From contig JBBSVE010000045.1 in assembly GCA_038233815.1 (NCBI GenBank), forward strand, positions 1 to 21,771: a DNA stretch of 21,771 nt, given 5' to 3'. Each line of letters opens with the position of its first letter. Position 1 is the stretch's first letter. A program made the position numbers and the translations under genes. Origin of the DNA: JBBSVE01 sp038233815 (GTDB taxonomy: Bacteria; Pseudomonadota; Alphaproteobacteria; Rhodobacterales; Rhodobacteraceae). A model generated the notes under the pieces. The model searched no databases and was not told where the DNA came from. It saw nothing but the letters and a program-made list of their open reading frames with translations. Positions 6,461-14,036 of the stretch are shown here, piece after piece.

Positions 6461-7492
6461 ATGACGCAGGACCCGCTCCTCACCTTTACCGACCGGGGCA
6501 TCTTCTGCCCAGAGGGCGGATTTCATATCGACCCCTGGCGCCCGGTGGATCGCGCGCTCATCACCCACGGCCATTCCGACCACGCGCGCTCCGGCATGGG
6601 CCGCTACCTCGCGACCGAGGCGGCCCTCCCCGTCATGCGCCACCGGCTGGGGGAGATCGACGCGGCGGCCCTCCCCTACGGCACGCCGCTCCGCATCGGC
6701 GGCGTCACGGTGTCGTTCCATCCCGCGGGCCATGTGCCCGGCTCGGCCCAGATCCGGGTGGAGCGTGGCGGCGAGGTCTGGGTCGTCTCCGGCGACTACA
6801 AGACCGCGCCCGACGGGTTGTCGGAGCCGTTCGAGCCGGTGCCCTGCCACACCTTCATCTCCGAATGCACCTTCGGCTTACCGGTCTATCACTGGCCCGA
6901 TCAGGCCCAGGTTGCGGTCCAGATCGCGGACTGGTGGCGGACCAACGCGGCGGCTGGCCGCATCAGCCTTCTGGGCGCCTACGGTCTTGGCAAGGCCCAG
7001 CGCATCATGGCGATGTTGGCGGTTGAGGGGGCCGACGGCCCGATCTTCACCCATGGCGCGGTGGAGGCCACGACCGCGATCCTGCGCGACCAGGGCTACC
7101 CCCTCCCCCCCACCACCCGCGTCTCGCCCGACGCCCGCCCGCCACCAAGCGCACTGGTGGTGGCTCCACCCTCCGCCCTGGGCTCCGCCTGGGCCAGCCG
7201 CCTCGGCCCCCGGTCAGAGGCGTTCGCATCCGGCTGGATGGCCCTGCGCGGCGTGCGCCGCAGACGCGGTCCAGGCACCGGCTTCATCCTCTCCGACCAT
7301 GCCGACTGGTCCGGGCTGAACGCGGCGATCCGCGCCACCGGCGCCACCCGCATCTTCACCACCCACGGCTATACCTCCGTATTCCGCCGCTGGCTGGAAT
7401 CCGAAGGTTACGACGCGGGCGTCGTCTCCACCGAATGGACCGACGACGATCACGACGCCGACGCCGACGCCGACGCCGAGCCCACGGAATGA
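6461..7492 (+). CDS. Ligase-associated DNA exonuclease, MBL fold
   Basis: The 343-residue protein is a metallo-beta-lactamase-fold nuclease of the beta-CASP type found beside ATP-dependent DNA ligases. Metal ligands are visible: THGHSDH (His36, His38, Asp40, His41), the HPAGHVPGS segment (His87, His91), SGDYK (Asp112), and the C-terminal ILSDHADWSGL and FTTHGYTS motifs. Family members in a Pseudomonas repair cluster act as metal-dependent DNA nucleases. The C-terminus carries an acidic Asp-Ala repeat tail that looks dispensable for the fold. No clear ribosome-binding site precedes the ATG. The DNA ligase follows on the same strand after 103 bp. Upstream, the helicase (Lhr) and metallophosphoesterase partners known from other species are missing from this window. 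Confidence 0.9.
   Translation: MTQDPLLTFTDRGIFCPEGGFHIDPWRPVDRALITHGHSDHARSGMGRYLATEAALPVMRHRLGEIDAAALPYGTPLRIGGVTVSFHPAGHVPGSAQIRVERGGEVWVVSGDYKTAPDGLSEPFEPVPCHTFISECTFGLPVYHWPDQAQVAVQIADWWRTNAAAGRISLLGAYGLGKAQRIMAMLAVEGADGPIFTHGAVEATTAILRDQGYPLPPTTRVSPDARPPPSALVVAPPSALGSAWASRLGPRSEAFASGWMALRGVRRRRGPGTGFILSDHADWSGLNAAIRATGATRIFTTHGYTSVFRRWLESEGYDAGVVSTEWTDDDHDADADADAEPTE
7454..7477 (+). repeat. GACGCC tandem repeat (x4)
   Basis: Four exact copies of the hexamer GACGCC lie near the end of the exonuclease gene and encode an alternating Asp-Ala tail. As perfect tandem copies they could gain or lose units by replication slippage without breaking the frame. Confidence 0.9.
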
Positions 7493-7525
7493 CCCTACTC
7501 ACCTTTTTCTGTCCAAAACTATCCT

Positions 7526-7570
7526 CGGGGGGCGGTGCGGCACGCACCGTGGGGGGCAGACAGCCCCCCG
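7526..7570 (+). repeat. Double inverted repeat between exonuclease and ligase genes
   Basis: Two perfect hairpins stand back to back. The first is CGGTGCGGCACGCACCG at 7533-7549 (7-bp stem, 3-nt loop). The second is GGGGGGC (7551-7557) with GCCCCCC (7563-7569) and a 5-nt loop. A second GGGGGGC copy at 7527-7533, extended by flanking bases to an 8-bp match, can pair with the same C-run, so two mutually exclusive folds exist. No T-run follows on either strand, so it is not a classic terminator. On the minus strand the adjoining sequence (about 7503-7526) reads like an intergenic repeat I recall from Rhodobacteraceae genomes: G/C block, GAGGAT, then T-rich and GGACAGA. That resemblance is from memory. 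Confidence 0.7.
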
Positions 7571-7595
7571 CGCCGACACCGGCGGACAACGCGCC

Positions 7596-9185
7596 ATGAA
7601 CCGCTTCGCCACCCTCTTCGCCACACTGGACACCACGACGAAAACCAGCTTCAAGACCGAGGCACTCGCCGCCTATTTCCGTGCCGCGCCCGAACCCGAC
7701 CGGGTCTGGACCGTGGCCCTCCTCTCCGGCCGCCGCCCCAAACGCGCCGCGAACTCGACCGAACTGCGCATCTGGGCCGCCGAAAAGGCCGCCCTCCCCC
7801 TCTGGCTGGTGGAGGAGGCCTACCCCGTCGTCGGCGATCTGGCCGAGACGATCGCCCTAATCCTGCCCGAGCCCACCACCCACGACGATCGCTCGCTCAC
7901 TCACTGGATCGAAACGTTGATCCGCCTCACCGGCCAGCCCGCCGCGGTCCGTCGCGCAGGCATCGAGGCCGCGTGGGACAGCCTGCCCGCGGACCAGCGA
8001 TTTCTCTTCAACAAGCTCATCACCGGCGGTTTCCGGATGGGCGTCAGCCGGGGTCTGATGACCCGCGCGCTCGCACAGGCGACGGGGGTGGAGGAGGCCG
8101 CCGTAGCCCACCGCCTGATGGGCGACTGGGACCCCGCGCGGATCGCCTTCGCCGATCTCGTGTCCGACAGCCATGAGGCCTCCGCCGCGCGCCCCTATCC
8201 GTTCGCCCTCGCCTCGCCGCTGGACGGCGGCACGGCCAGCCTAGGCGCGCCGTCGGACTGGCGCGCGGAATGGAAATGGGACGGCATCCGCGGCCAGCTC
8301 ATTGTCCGCCCCGGCGCTTTCGCGCTCTGGTCGCGGGGCGAGGAGCTGATCACCGACCGCTTCCCGGAGTTCACGGCGCTTGCCGATTTCCTGCCCCCCG
8401 GCACCGTGATCGACGGCGAGGTGCTGGCTTGGGGTGACGACGCACCCCGTCCCTTCGCGCACCTGCAACGCCGCATCGGCCGCAAGACGGTCCCGAAAAA
8501 ACTGCTGGAGGAGGCCCCGGCCCGCATCCTCGCCTACGATCTTCTGGAGGCGGGCGGCGAGGATCTGCGCGCCCAGCCCTTCGATGCCCGCCGCGCCCGG
8601 TTGGAGGCGATCCTCGCAGCCCTCCCCCCCAACCTGCCGATCGGCCCCTCCCCCCTCGTCGCGATCGAGGACTGGTCATCCCTCGCCGCGATCCGCGAGA
8701 CGGCGCGCGGACGCGGCGCCGAAGGTCTGATGCTGAAACGCGGCACCAGCCTCTATCACGTCGGCCGCAAACGCGGCGACTGGGTGAAATGGAAGCTCGA
8801 TCCCTGGTCGGTGGACGCCGTGATGCTTTATGCGCAATCGGGGTCGGGGCGACGGGCCACGCTGTTTACGGACTTCACCTTCGCGGTGCGCGACGGCGAC
8901 GATCTCGTGCCCTTCACCAAGGCCTATTCCGGCCTCACCGACAAGGAATTCGGCGAGATCACCGCATGGGTCCGCAAGAACACGCTGGAAAAGTTCGGCC
9001 CCGTCCGCCGCGTGCCCCCCGATCTGGTGTTCGAGATCGGCTTTGAAGGCATTCAGGCCAGCCCACGCCACAAATCCGGGATCGCACTGCGGTTTCCACG
9101 CATGCTGCGTTGGCGCCACGACAAGCCCGCGTCCGAGATCGACACGCTCGACAGCCTGAAGGCCCTGCTCGCCGCACAAGGGTAA
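7596..9185 (+). CDS. ATP-dependent DNA ligase (exonuclease-linked type)
   Basis: The 529-residue protein is an ATP-dependent DNA ligase sealing 5'-phosphate nicks. An N-terminal helical DNA-binding domain (residues 1 to about 200) precedes the nucleotidyltransferase domain. The adenylated lysine is Lys227 in motif I, EWKWDGIR. Motif III-like LITDRFPEF (251-259), motif IIIa-like VIDGEVLAW (Glu275), motif IV AEGLMLKR and motif V DWVKWKLDP follow. A C-terminal OB domain contains PDLVFEIGFEGIQASPRHKSGIALRFPR. This matches the bacterial group paired with MBL exonucleases and linked to DNA-damage tolerance, not the Ku-associated LigD polymerase fusions. The start at 7596 has only a weak purine stretch upstream. 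It is probably co-transcribed with the exonuclease through the hairpin region. Confidence 0.93.
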   Translation: MNRFATLFATLDTTTKTSFKTEALAAYFRAAPEPDRVWTVALLSGRRPKRAANSTELRIWAAEKAALPLWLVEEAYPVVGDLAETIALILPEPTTHDDRSLTHWIETLIRLTGQPAAVRRAGIEAAWDSLPADQRFLFNKLITGGFRMGVSRGLMTRALAQATGVEEAAVAHRLMGDWDPARIAFADLVSDSHEASAARPYPFALASPLDGGTASLGAPSDWRAEWKWDGIRGQLIVRPGAFALWSRGEELITDRFPEFTALADFLPPGTVIDGEVLAWGDDAPRPFAHLQRRIGRKTVPKKLLEEAPARILAYDLLEAGGEDLRAQPFDARRARLEAILAALPPNLPIGPSPLVAIEDWSSLAAIRETARGRGAEGLMLKRGTSLYHVGRKRGDWVKWKLDPWSVDAVMLYAQSGSGRRATLFTDFTFAVRDGDDLVPFTKAYSGLTDKEFGEITAWVRKNTLEKFGPVRRVPPDLVFEIGFEGIQASPRHKSGIALRFPRMLRWRHDKPASEIDTLDSLKALLAAQG

Positions 9186-9212
9186 GACCGCCACACCAGA
9201 GGAGATCCGATC

Positions 9213-9671
9213 ATGCACCGACAGACGATTTCACGACCTCTCATCGACAAGGCGCTCCGCTCGATCCTTGTGCTCGGCCTGTCCGCTTTGTCGTCCCCCG
9301 GGCTGGCAGCCTCGGCGCTCGGACACGACAAGCCGGACCGCTTTGAACCCGAGGCCCCGGTGCAGCGCGTTGCCTGCTGCCTTCCGCCCGCGGTCGGTCC
9401 GGGTGCGCCCTCGCTGCCCGCGCCCTACCTCGGCGCGCCGGCACCCGCGCCGGACCGCACCGCGCCGTCCCCCTCGGTCTCGGAGTGTGCGGCGCAACTG
9501 ACCCTGCAGGCCCCCGCGCCCGGTGCACAGGTGACCTGCGTGCCGTCCCCCGGCGCACCGGACGGCAGCGGTGCCGTGACCTGCCTTCCCTCCAGCCCCG
9601 ACGCCTCGCCAGAGGCGCGCACGCGGGGAGACCTCGCGCGCGCCCGTGCCCATGCGCTGGGGTGCCGCTGA
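9213..9671 (+). CDS. Small secreted Cys/Pro-rich protein of unknown function
   Basis: I do not recognise this 152-residue protein. It has a plausible signal peptide: a basic N-terminus, a hydrophobic core SILVLGLSALSS at residues 17-28 and a cleavage zone around GLAASALG at 30-37. The mature part is rich in Pro and Ala and holds six cysteines (55, 56, 92, 109, 124, 151), an even number that fits periplasmic disulfides. VTCVPS and VTCLPS (about residues 107-126) look like a short internal duplication. AGAGGAGA about 8 nt before the ATG is a strong ribosome-binding site, which is the best support that it is real. It begins 27 bp after the ligase stop and may be on the same transcript. Confidence 0.65.
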   Translation: MHRQTISRPLIDKALRSILVLGLSALSSPGLAASALGHDKPDRFEPEAPVQRVACCLPPAVGPGAPSLPAPYLGAPAPAPDRTAPSPSVSECAAQLTLQAPAPGAQVTCVPSPGAPDGSGAVTCLPSSPDASPEARTRGDLARARAHALGCR

Positions 9672-9679
9672 CCGCAGGG

Positions 9680-9709
9680 TTGAAGGCGCGCCCCCTTACG
9701 CCCTAGATT
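9680..9709 (+). promoter_or_regulatory. Candidate promoter of the M3 oligoendopeptidase gene
   Basis: TTGAAG (9680-9685) and TAGATT (9704-9709) are separated by 18 bp, resembling a housekeeping sigma promoter. Transcription would start near 9716, ahead of the ATG at 9744. This argues against the TTG at 9708 being used as a start codon. Confidence 0.45.
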
Positions 9710-9743
9710 GATCCCGACCCCGCCCCCATGCAAAGGCCGCCTC

Positions 9744-11579
9744 ATGTCCGGAATGCTCCCCCTGCCCCACCCCGTCCGTGATGCCGCAGAAAAAGGGTCG
9801 GGCAGCTTCGGCGATCTCCCCTCGTGGGATCTGAGCGACCTCTACAAGGCCCCCGACGCGCCCGAACTGCGCCGCGATCTGGAATGGCTGGAGAATGCCT
9901 GCGCCGACTTCGCCATCGAATACGAGGGCAAGCTTGGCCTGCTTGACGCACCAGCGATGCTGAAATGCGTCAAGGATTACGAGGCGATCGACGTGATCGC
10001 GGGCCGCATCATGTCGTTCGCCGGGCTGCGCTACTACCAGAACACGCTGGACGCCGACCGCGCCAAGTTCAACGCCGACATGGGCGACCGGATCACCACC
10101 CTGACCACGCCGCTCGTGTTCTTCAGCCTCGAGTTCAACCGCCTCGACGAGGCCCATCTGGACGGGCTCCTGAAGGCCAGCAAGGATCTCGCCCGCTACC
10201 GCCCGGTAATGGACCGGATGCGCGCCATGCGTCCCTACCAGCTGTCGGACGAGCTGGAGAAGTTCCTCCACGACCAGTCCTCGGTCGGTGCGGCCGCGTG
10301 GAACCGGCTTTTCGACGAAACGATGGCGGGCCTCACCTTCGATCTGCCGGGGGAGGAGGCGCCGCTCAGCCTCGAGGCGACGCTCAACCTGCTGACCGAC
10401 CCTGACCGCGACCGGCGCGAGGCGGCGGCCCATGCGCTGGCGGAGGTGTTCCGCCGCGACATCAAGCTTTTTGCCCGCGTCCACAACACGCTGGCCAAGG
10501 AAAAGGAGATCTCCGACCGCTGGCGCAAGATGCCCACGCCGCAGACCGGGCGGCACCTCTCCAACCACGTGGAGCCGGAGGTGGTGGAGGCGCTGCGCAA
10601 TGCCGTCGTCGCGGCCTATCCCAAGCTCTCGCACCGCTACTATGCGCTGAAAGCCCGCTGGCTTGGGCTGGAGAGGATGGAGGTCTGGGACCGCAACGCG
10701 CCGCTGCCCATCGACGACCCCAGACCGGTGGACTGGAAGACGGCGCGCAAGACCGTGACCGACGCCTACCGCGCCTTCAGCCCGGAGATGGCGGACCTCG
10801 CGCGGCCCTTCTTCGAGGAGGGCTGGATCGACGCGGACGTGAAGCCCGGCAAGGCGCCGGGGGCCTTTGCGCATCCCACCGTCACGACCGTGCATCCCTA
10901 CGTCATGCTCAACTATCTGGGCAAACCGCGCGACGTGATGACGCTGGCGCATGAGCTGGGCCACGGCGTCCACCAGCGGCTGGCGGCGGGTCAGGGGGAG
11001 CTGCTGTCCTCCACCCCGCTCACGCTGGCCGAAACGGCGAGCGTCTTTGGCGAGATGCTGACCTTCCGCCGCCTGCTGGCCGGGGCAAAGACGCCAGCCG
11101 AACGCAAGACCCTTCTTGCGGGTAAGGTGGAGGACATGATCAACACCGTCGTCCGCCAGATCGCGTTCTATGATTTCGAATGCAAGCTCCATGCCGCGCG
11201 ACGTGACGGTGAGTTGACCCCCGACGCGATCAACGCGCTCTGGATGAGCGTGCAGGCCGAAAGCCTCGGCCCCGTGTTCGACTTCATGGACGGTTATGAG
11301 ACCTTCTGGGCCTACGTCCCCCATTTCGTTCACTCGCCCTTCTACGTCTATGCCTATGCGTTCGGCGACGGGCTGGTGAACGCGCTCTATGCCGCTTACG
11401 AGGAAGGGCTGCCGGACTTTCAGGCGAAATATCTCGACATGCTTCGCGCGGGCGGGTCCAAGCATCACAAGGAACTGCTGGCACCCTTCGGCCTTGATGC
11501 GTCGGACCCGAAGTTCTGGGACCGGGGCCTCGACATGATCGCGGGCTTCATCGACGAGCTGGAGGCGATGGAGGACTGA
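9744..11579 (+). CDS. pepF: M3 family oligoendopeptidase (PepF type)
   Basis: This 611-residue cytoplasmic zinc metallopeptidase is expected to degrade short peptides, including spent signal peptides. The zinc site is HELGH (His403, Glu404, His407) in TLAHELGHGVHQ, with Glu430 in LAETASVFGE as third ligand. The HVHSPFYVYAYAFGD-like region near residues 540-555 is the substrate-binding tyrosine-rich segment typical of PepF. The reading frame is open upstream to a TTG at 9708, but I chose ATG 9744. AAAGG lies 7 nt before it, and the upstream TTG lies within the predicted -10 box. It converges on the oxidoreductase gene with 10 bp between the stops. The length matches the family (about 600 residues). 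Confidence 0.93.
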   Translation: MSGMLPLPHPVRDAAEKGSGSFGDLPSWDLSDLYKAPDAPELRRDLEWLENACADFAIEYEGKLGLLDAPAMLKCVKDYEAIDVIAGRIMSFAGLRYYQNTLDADRAKFNADMGDRITTLTTPLVFFSLEFNRLDEAHLDGLLKASKDLARYRPVMDRMRAMRPYQLSDELEKFLHDQSSVGAAAWNRLFDETMAGLTFDLPGEEAPLSLEATLNLLTDPDRDRREAAAHALAEVFRRDIKLFARVHNTLAKEKEISDRWRKMPTPQTGRHLSNHVEPEVVEALRNAVVAAYPKLSHRYYALKARWLGLERMEVWDRNAPLPIDDPRPVDWKTARKTVTDAYRAFSPEMADLARPFFEEGWIDADVKPGKAPGAFAHPTVTTVHPYVMLNYLGKPRDVMTLAHELGHGVHQRLAAGQGELLSSTPLTLAETASVFGEMLTFRRLLAGAKTPAERKTLLAGKVEDMINTVVRQIAFYDFECKLHAARRDGELTPDAINALWMSVQAESLGPVFDFMDGYETFWAYVPHFVHSPFYVYAYAFGDGLVNALYAAYEEGLPDFQAKYLDMLRAGGSKHHKELLAPFGLDASDPKFWDRGLDMIAGFIDELEAMED

Positions 11580-11589
11580 ACGCCCCCGG

Positions 11590-12576
11590 TCAGATGATAT
11601 CGGCCGTCTCGAACACCCGGTCGATCATCGCCTGTGTCCCGCGCGAAAATTCCAGCGGGCAGGCGTAGGGGGCGCCGCTGCGGACCGAATGGCAGAAGGC
11701 CGCGACCTGCGCTTCATACTGGTTCACGCGTGGGAATCGCTCCACCGTCAGGTTCGTGCCGCGGTGAACCTCCACCCGCGCCTCGCCAAAGAGGCCGGCG
11801 TTGAACGGCGCGGTAAGCTTCACGAGCCCGTCGTCGCCCTGAAACACCGCCTCCTGCCGGTTGGCCATGCGGGTCGAGGTGATGCCCACATAGGTGAAAT
11901 CGGCGGCCACCCCCTGCCCCCGGAAGGTGCCGGTCGCCAGCGCCCATGTGTCCACGCCACCCTCCATCCGCAAAAGCGCGTGAAGGTCGTCCGGCTCCGC
12001 CCCCGTCACGAAGCGGGTGCAGCCATAGGCATAGACGCCAATATCGCGGACCCCGCCGCCGCCGGTCTCGACCCGGTTGCGGATGTTGGCGGCGTCGGGA
12101 TTGTTGAAGCTGAAGACCACATCGACATGCCGGAGCGTGCCGATAACCCCCTCCTGCACCAGCTTGCGGGCGAGGATCCATTGCGGATGGTGAACGATCA
12201 TGAACGCTTCGGCCACGACCAGGCCGGATGCGTCGCGGGCCGCGATCAGTCCGTCGATCTCTCCCGCACGCATGGCCACGGGCTTTTCGCACAGGACATG
12301 CTTTCCAGCGGCGATGGCCTTCAGTGCCCATTCGACATGGAGACTGTTGGGTAGCGGGATATAGACCGCTTCGATCGCGTGATCGGCAAGAAGCGCGTCG
12401 TAGCTTTCATGCTCACGGAGCCCGGGGCGCAGATCGTGGAATGCGGCGGCCTTGTCCCGGCTGGAGGTGGCAAGCGCCGCAAGGTCCGCCGAAGGGGAGG
12501 CAGCCAGCGCAGGCCCCATATGTTCCCGCGCGAATCTGGAGGCGCCTAGGATGCCGAATGTCACCGGTTTGGTCAT
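11590..12576 (-). CDS. Gfo/Idh/MocA family oxidoreductase
   Basis: The 328-residue protein is an NAD(P)-dependent oxidoreductase, usually acting on sugars, cyclitols or related polyols. A Rossmann nucleotide-binding start, FGILGASRFAR (residues 7-17), is followed by CEKPVA, with Lys98 as the expected catalytic lysine. The C-terminal substrate domain contains GGGGVRDIGVYAYG (Asp178, Tyr182 at the usual catalytic positions). The deviation of GASR from the more common GxGxxG is frequent in this family. GGGAGGGAA upstream of ATG is a strong ribosome-binding site, and a candidate promoter lies at 12609-12638. It is probably a single transcription unit, separate from the GFA gene. The substrate is unknown. 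Confidence 0.9.
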   Translation of the reverse strand: MTKPVTFGILGASRFAREHMGPALAASPSADLAALATSSRDKAAAFHDLRPGLREHESYDALLADHAIEAVYIPLPNSLHVEWALKAIAAGKHVLCEKPVAMRAGEIDGLIAARDASGLVVAEAFMIVHHPQWILARKLVQEGVIGTLRHVDVVFSFNNPDAANIRNRVETGGGGVRDIGVYAYGCTRFVTGAEPDDLHALLRMEGGVDTWALATGTFRGQGVAADFTYVGITSTRMANRQEAVFQGDDGLVKLTAPFNAGLFGEARVEVHRGTNLTVERFPRVNQYEAQVAAFCHSVRSGAPYACPLEFSRGTQAMIDRVFETADII

Positions 12577-12608
12577 TGGAATGGTTCCCTCCCTGCCCGC
12601 AAGACCCC

Positions 12609-12638
12609 TTTCTAGGCCCGCCGGCTCGGATCAGGCAA
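12609..12638 (-). promoter_or_regulatory. Candidate promoter of the Gfo/Idh/MocA gene
   Basis: On the minus strand TTGCCT (complement of 12633-12638) and TAGAAA (complement of 12609-12614) are separated by 18 bp, in the 76-bp gap before the oxidoreductase start. It resembles the other candidate promoters in this window. Confidence 0.4.
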
Positions 12639-12652
12639 CCCGCGCCCGCAGA

Positions 12653-13066
12653 TCAGTCGCGGATGAAGCGAAGGACGCCCTTCACCGGTGCGGCATGGGG
12701 GCTGTCCTTCGAGTGGTTGATCCCGTCCGTCACGACAACCTCGGCAAAGTCGAACGGGCTGATACCCTCCAGACAACCGGCATTGACACCGTATTCGTTC
12801 GGGTTGGACCGGCGCCGGTGGTGCGTGTAGATGCCGCACCGACTGCAGAACCAATGCTCCGCCACATGCGTGTTGAACTGGTAGAGCGTGAGCGCCTCGG
12901 CCCCCTCCACGATCCGCAAACCGTCGAGCGGCGCCGTCACCGCCACCGCGCCCCGCATCGCGCAGTAGGAGCACGAACACCGCCGCGCCGAGGCGAGACC
13001 GCCCGTCAGCGCGACCTCGAACCTCACCGTGCCGCAATGGCAGGCACCGCGATAGGTGTCCGACAT
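12653..13066 (-). CDS. GFA/CENP-V family zinc protein
   Basis: The 137-residue protein has the GFA (glutathione-dependent formaldehyde-activating) fold. Its zinc-binding cysteines are in the family pattern: Cys9 and Cys11 (ACHCGTV), Cys30, Cys32 and Cys35 (RRCSCSYC), and Cys74 and Cys77 (FCSRCG). The family name refers to S-hydroxymethylglutathione synthase activity, but most members have no demonstrated reaction, so no substrate is assigned. The ribosome-binding site GGGAG lies in the 12-bp space between the rpoH stop and this ATG, so the gene is almost certainly co-transcribed with rpoH. That places it under heat-shock sigma factor transcription by read-through, which is inference. Confidence 0.9.
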   Translation of the reverse strand: MSDTYRGACHCGTVRFEVALTGGLASARRCSCSYCAMRGAVAVTAPLDGLRIVEGAEALTLYQFNTHVAEHWFCSRCGIYTHHRRRSNPNEYGVNAGCLEGISPFDFAEVVVTDGINHSKDSPHAAPVKGVLRFIRD

Positions 13067-13078
13067 CTCCGAACTCCC

Positions 13079-13975
13079 TCAGGCCGGGATCATCATGCCC
13101 TTGCCGCGGGCAAGCTCCCGCATCTTGGCCTGCAACTTCTCGAAGGCACGCACCTCGATCTGGCGGATCCGCTCGCGGCTGACCTTGTAGCTCTCCGACA
13201 GCTGTTCCAGCGTCACGGGGGCCTCCGACAGGCGACGCTGCACGAGGATATCCTTCTCGCGGTCGTTCAGGACCGACATCGCGGCGGTCAGCATCTCGCG
13301 TCGCGCGTCGAGTTCGTCCTTCTCGGCATAGTCGTTGGCCTGATCGCTGCTCTCATCCTCCAGCCAATCCTGCCATTGCGTTCCGCCGCCGTCGTCCGAC
13401 CCCACCATCGCGTTGAGCGACGCATCACCCCCCGACAGGCGGCGGTTCATGGAGACGACCTCGGCTTCCGTCACGCTCAGATCATGCGCGATCTTGGCCA
13501 CGTTCTCGGGGCGCAGGTCGCCCTCCTCCAGCGCGCCGAGCTTGGCCTTGGCCTTCCTGAGGTTGAAGAACAGCTTCTTCTGCGCCGACGTGGTGCCGAG
13601 CTTCACGAGGCTCCAGGACCGCAGGATATATTCCTGGATCGAGGCACGGATCCACCACATCGCATAGGTCGCGAGGCGGAAGCCCTTTTCGGGGTCGAAC
13701 CGCTTGACCGCCTGCATCAGGCCCACGTTCGCCTCGGATATCACCTCGGCCTGCGGCAGGCCGTAGCCGCGGTAGCCCATGGCGATCTTGGCGGCGAGCC
13801 GCAGATGGGACGTCACCATCCGGTGCGCGGCCCCGGTGTCCTGATGATCGACCCAGCGTTTGGCGAGCATGTATTCCTCCTCCGGCTCCAGCAGGGGAAA
13901 CTTGCGGATTTCCTGCATGTAGCGGTTGAGGCCCTGCTCGGGGCTCGGTGCCGGAAGATTTGCGTAGCTGCTCAT
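13079..13975 (-). CDS. rpoH: RNA polymerase heat-shock sigma factor RpoH
   Basis: The 298-residue protein is a sigma-32 type factor directing RNA polymerase to heat-shock promoters. Region 2 includes YRGYGLPQAEVISEANVGLM (69-88) and the -10 recognition helix TYAMWWIRASIQEYI (103-117). The RpoH box QKKLFFNLRK (132-141), diagnostic for RpoH over other group 2 or 3 sigmas, is intact. Region 4.2 holds the -35 helix-turn-helix, VTLEQLSESYKVSRERIRQIE (about 254-274). I chose the start MSSYANLP at 13975, not an upstream in-frame start at 14065, because AGGAAGGA lies about 7 nt before it. The upstream extension would also overlap the predicted promoter. It lies 188 bp downstream of rluD and 12 bp upstream of the GFA gene. 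Confidence 0.96.
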   Translation of the reverse strand: MSSYANLPAPSPEQGLNRYMQEIRKFPLLEPEEEYMLAKRWVDHQDTGAAHRMVTSHLRLAAKIAMGYRGYGLPQAEVISEANVGLMQAVKRFDPEKGFRLATYAMWWIRASIQEYILRSWSLVKLGTTSAQKKLFFNLRKAKAKLGALEEGDLRPENVAKIAHDLSVTEAEVVSMNRRLSGGDASLNAMVGSDDGGGTQWQDWLEDESSDQANDYAEKDELDARREMLTAAMSVLNDREKDILVQRRLSEAPVTLEQLSESYKVSRERIRQIEVRAFEKLQAKMRELARGKGMMIPA

Positions 13976-13982
13976 GTCGTGG

Positions 13983-14029
13983 TCCTTCCTGCCACCCTCC
14001 GGGCCCGATGATGCGGGGACCGAAAAGGA
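13983..14029 (-). promoter_or_regulatory. Candidate RNA thermometer covering the rpoH ribosome-binding site
   Basis: In the rpoH leader, 5'-UCCUUUU (complement of 14023-14029) can pair with the Shine-Dalgarno AGGAAGG (complement of 13983-13990), giving 5 Watson-Crick and 2 G-U pairs. The loop of about 32 nt contains its own small stem, CCCG-CATCAT-CGGG. A U-run opposite the Shine-Dalgarno is the hallmark of fourU-type thermometers. A competing stem, GGUCC with GGACC, also touches this site. The pairing is visible in sequence; a temperature response is hypothesis. Confidence 0.35.
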
Positions 14030-14036
14030 GCGGATC

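Noticed and set aside
5040..6464. A 474-codon open frame on the plus strand
   Set aside because: Antisense to the ATP-grasp gene and ends in the intergenic region. No family resemblance.
7454..7477. CRISPR-like or phase-variation repeat
   Set aside because: Only four 6-bp units with no spacers. Changes would remain in frame, so they would alter tail length and not switch the gene off.
7551..7569. Rho-independent terminator after the exonuclease gene
   Set aside because: The hairpin is strong but no T-run follows on either strand, and the ligase gene just downstream is expected to be co-expressed.
9708..9743. TTG start giving a 12-residue longer M3 peptidase
   Set aside because: The TTG lies in the predicted -10 box and lacks a ribosome-binding site, while ATG 9744 has AAAGG at good spacing.
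9696..11468. A 590-codon open frame on the minus strand
   Set aside because: Antisense to the M3 oligoendopeptidase, whose zinc-binding motif and full-length alignment features are clear. No recognisable motif in the antisense product.
12452..14011. A 519-codon open frame on the plus strand
   Set aside because: Antisense across three genes (oxidoreductase, GFA, rpoH), all supported by motifs and ribosome-binding sites. Composition is His/Arg-rich.
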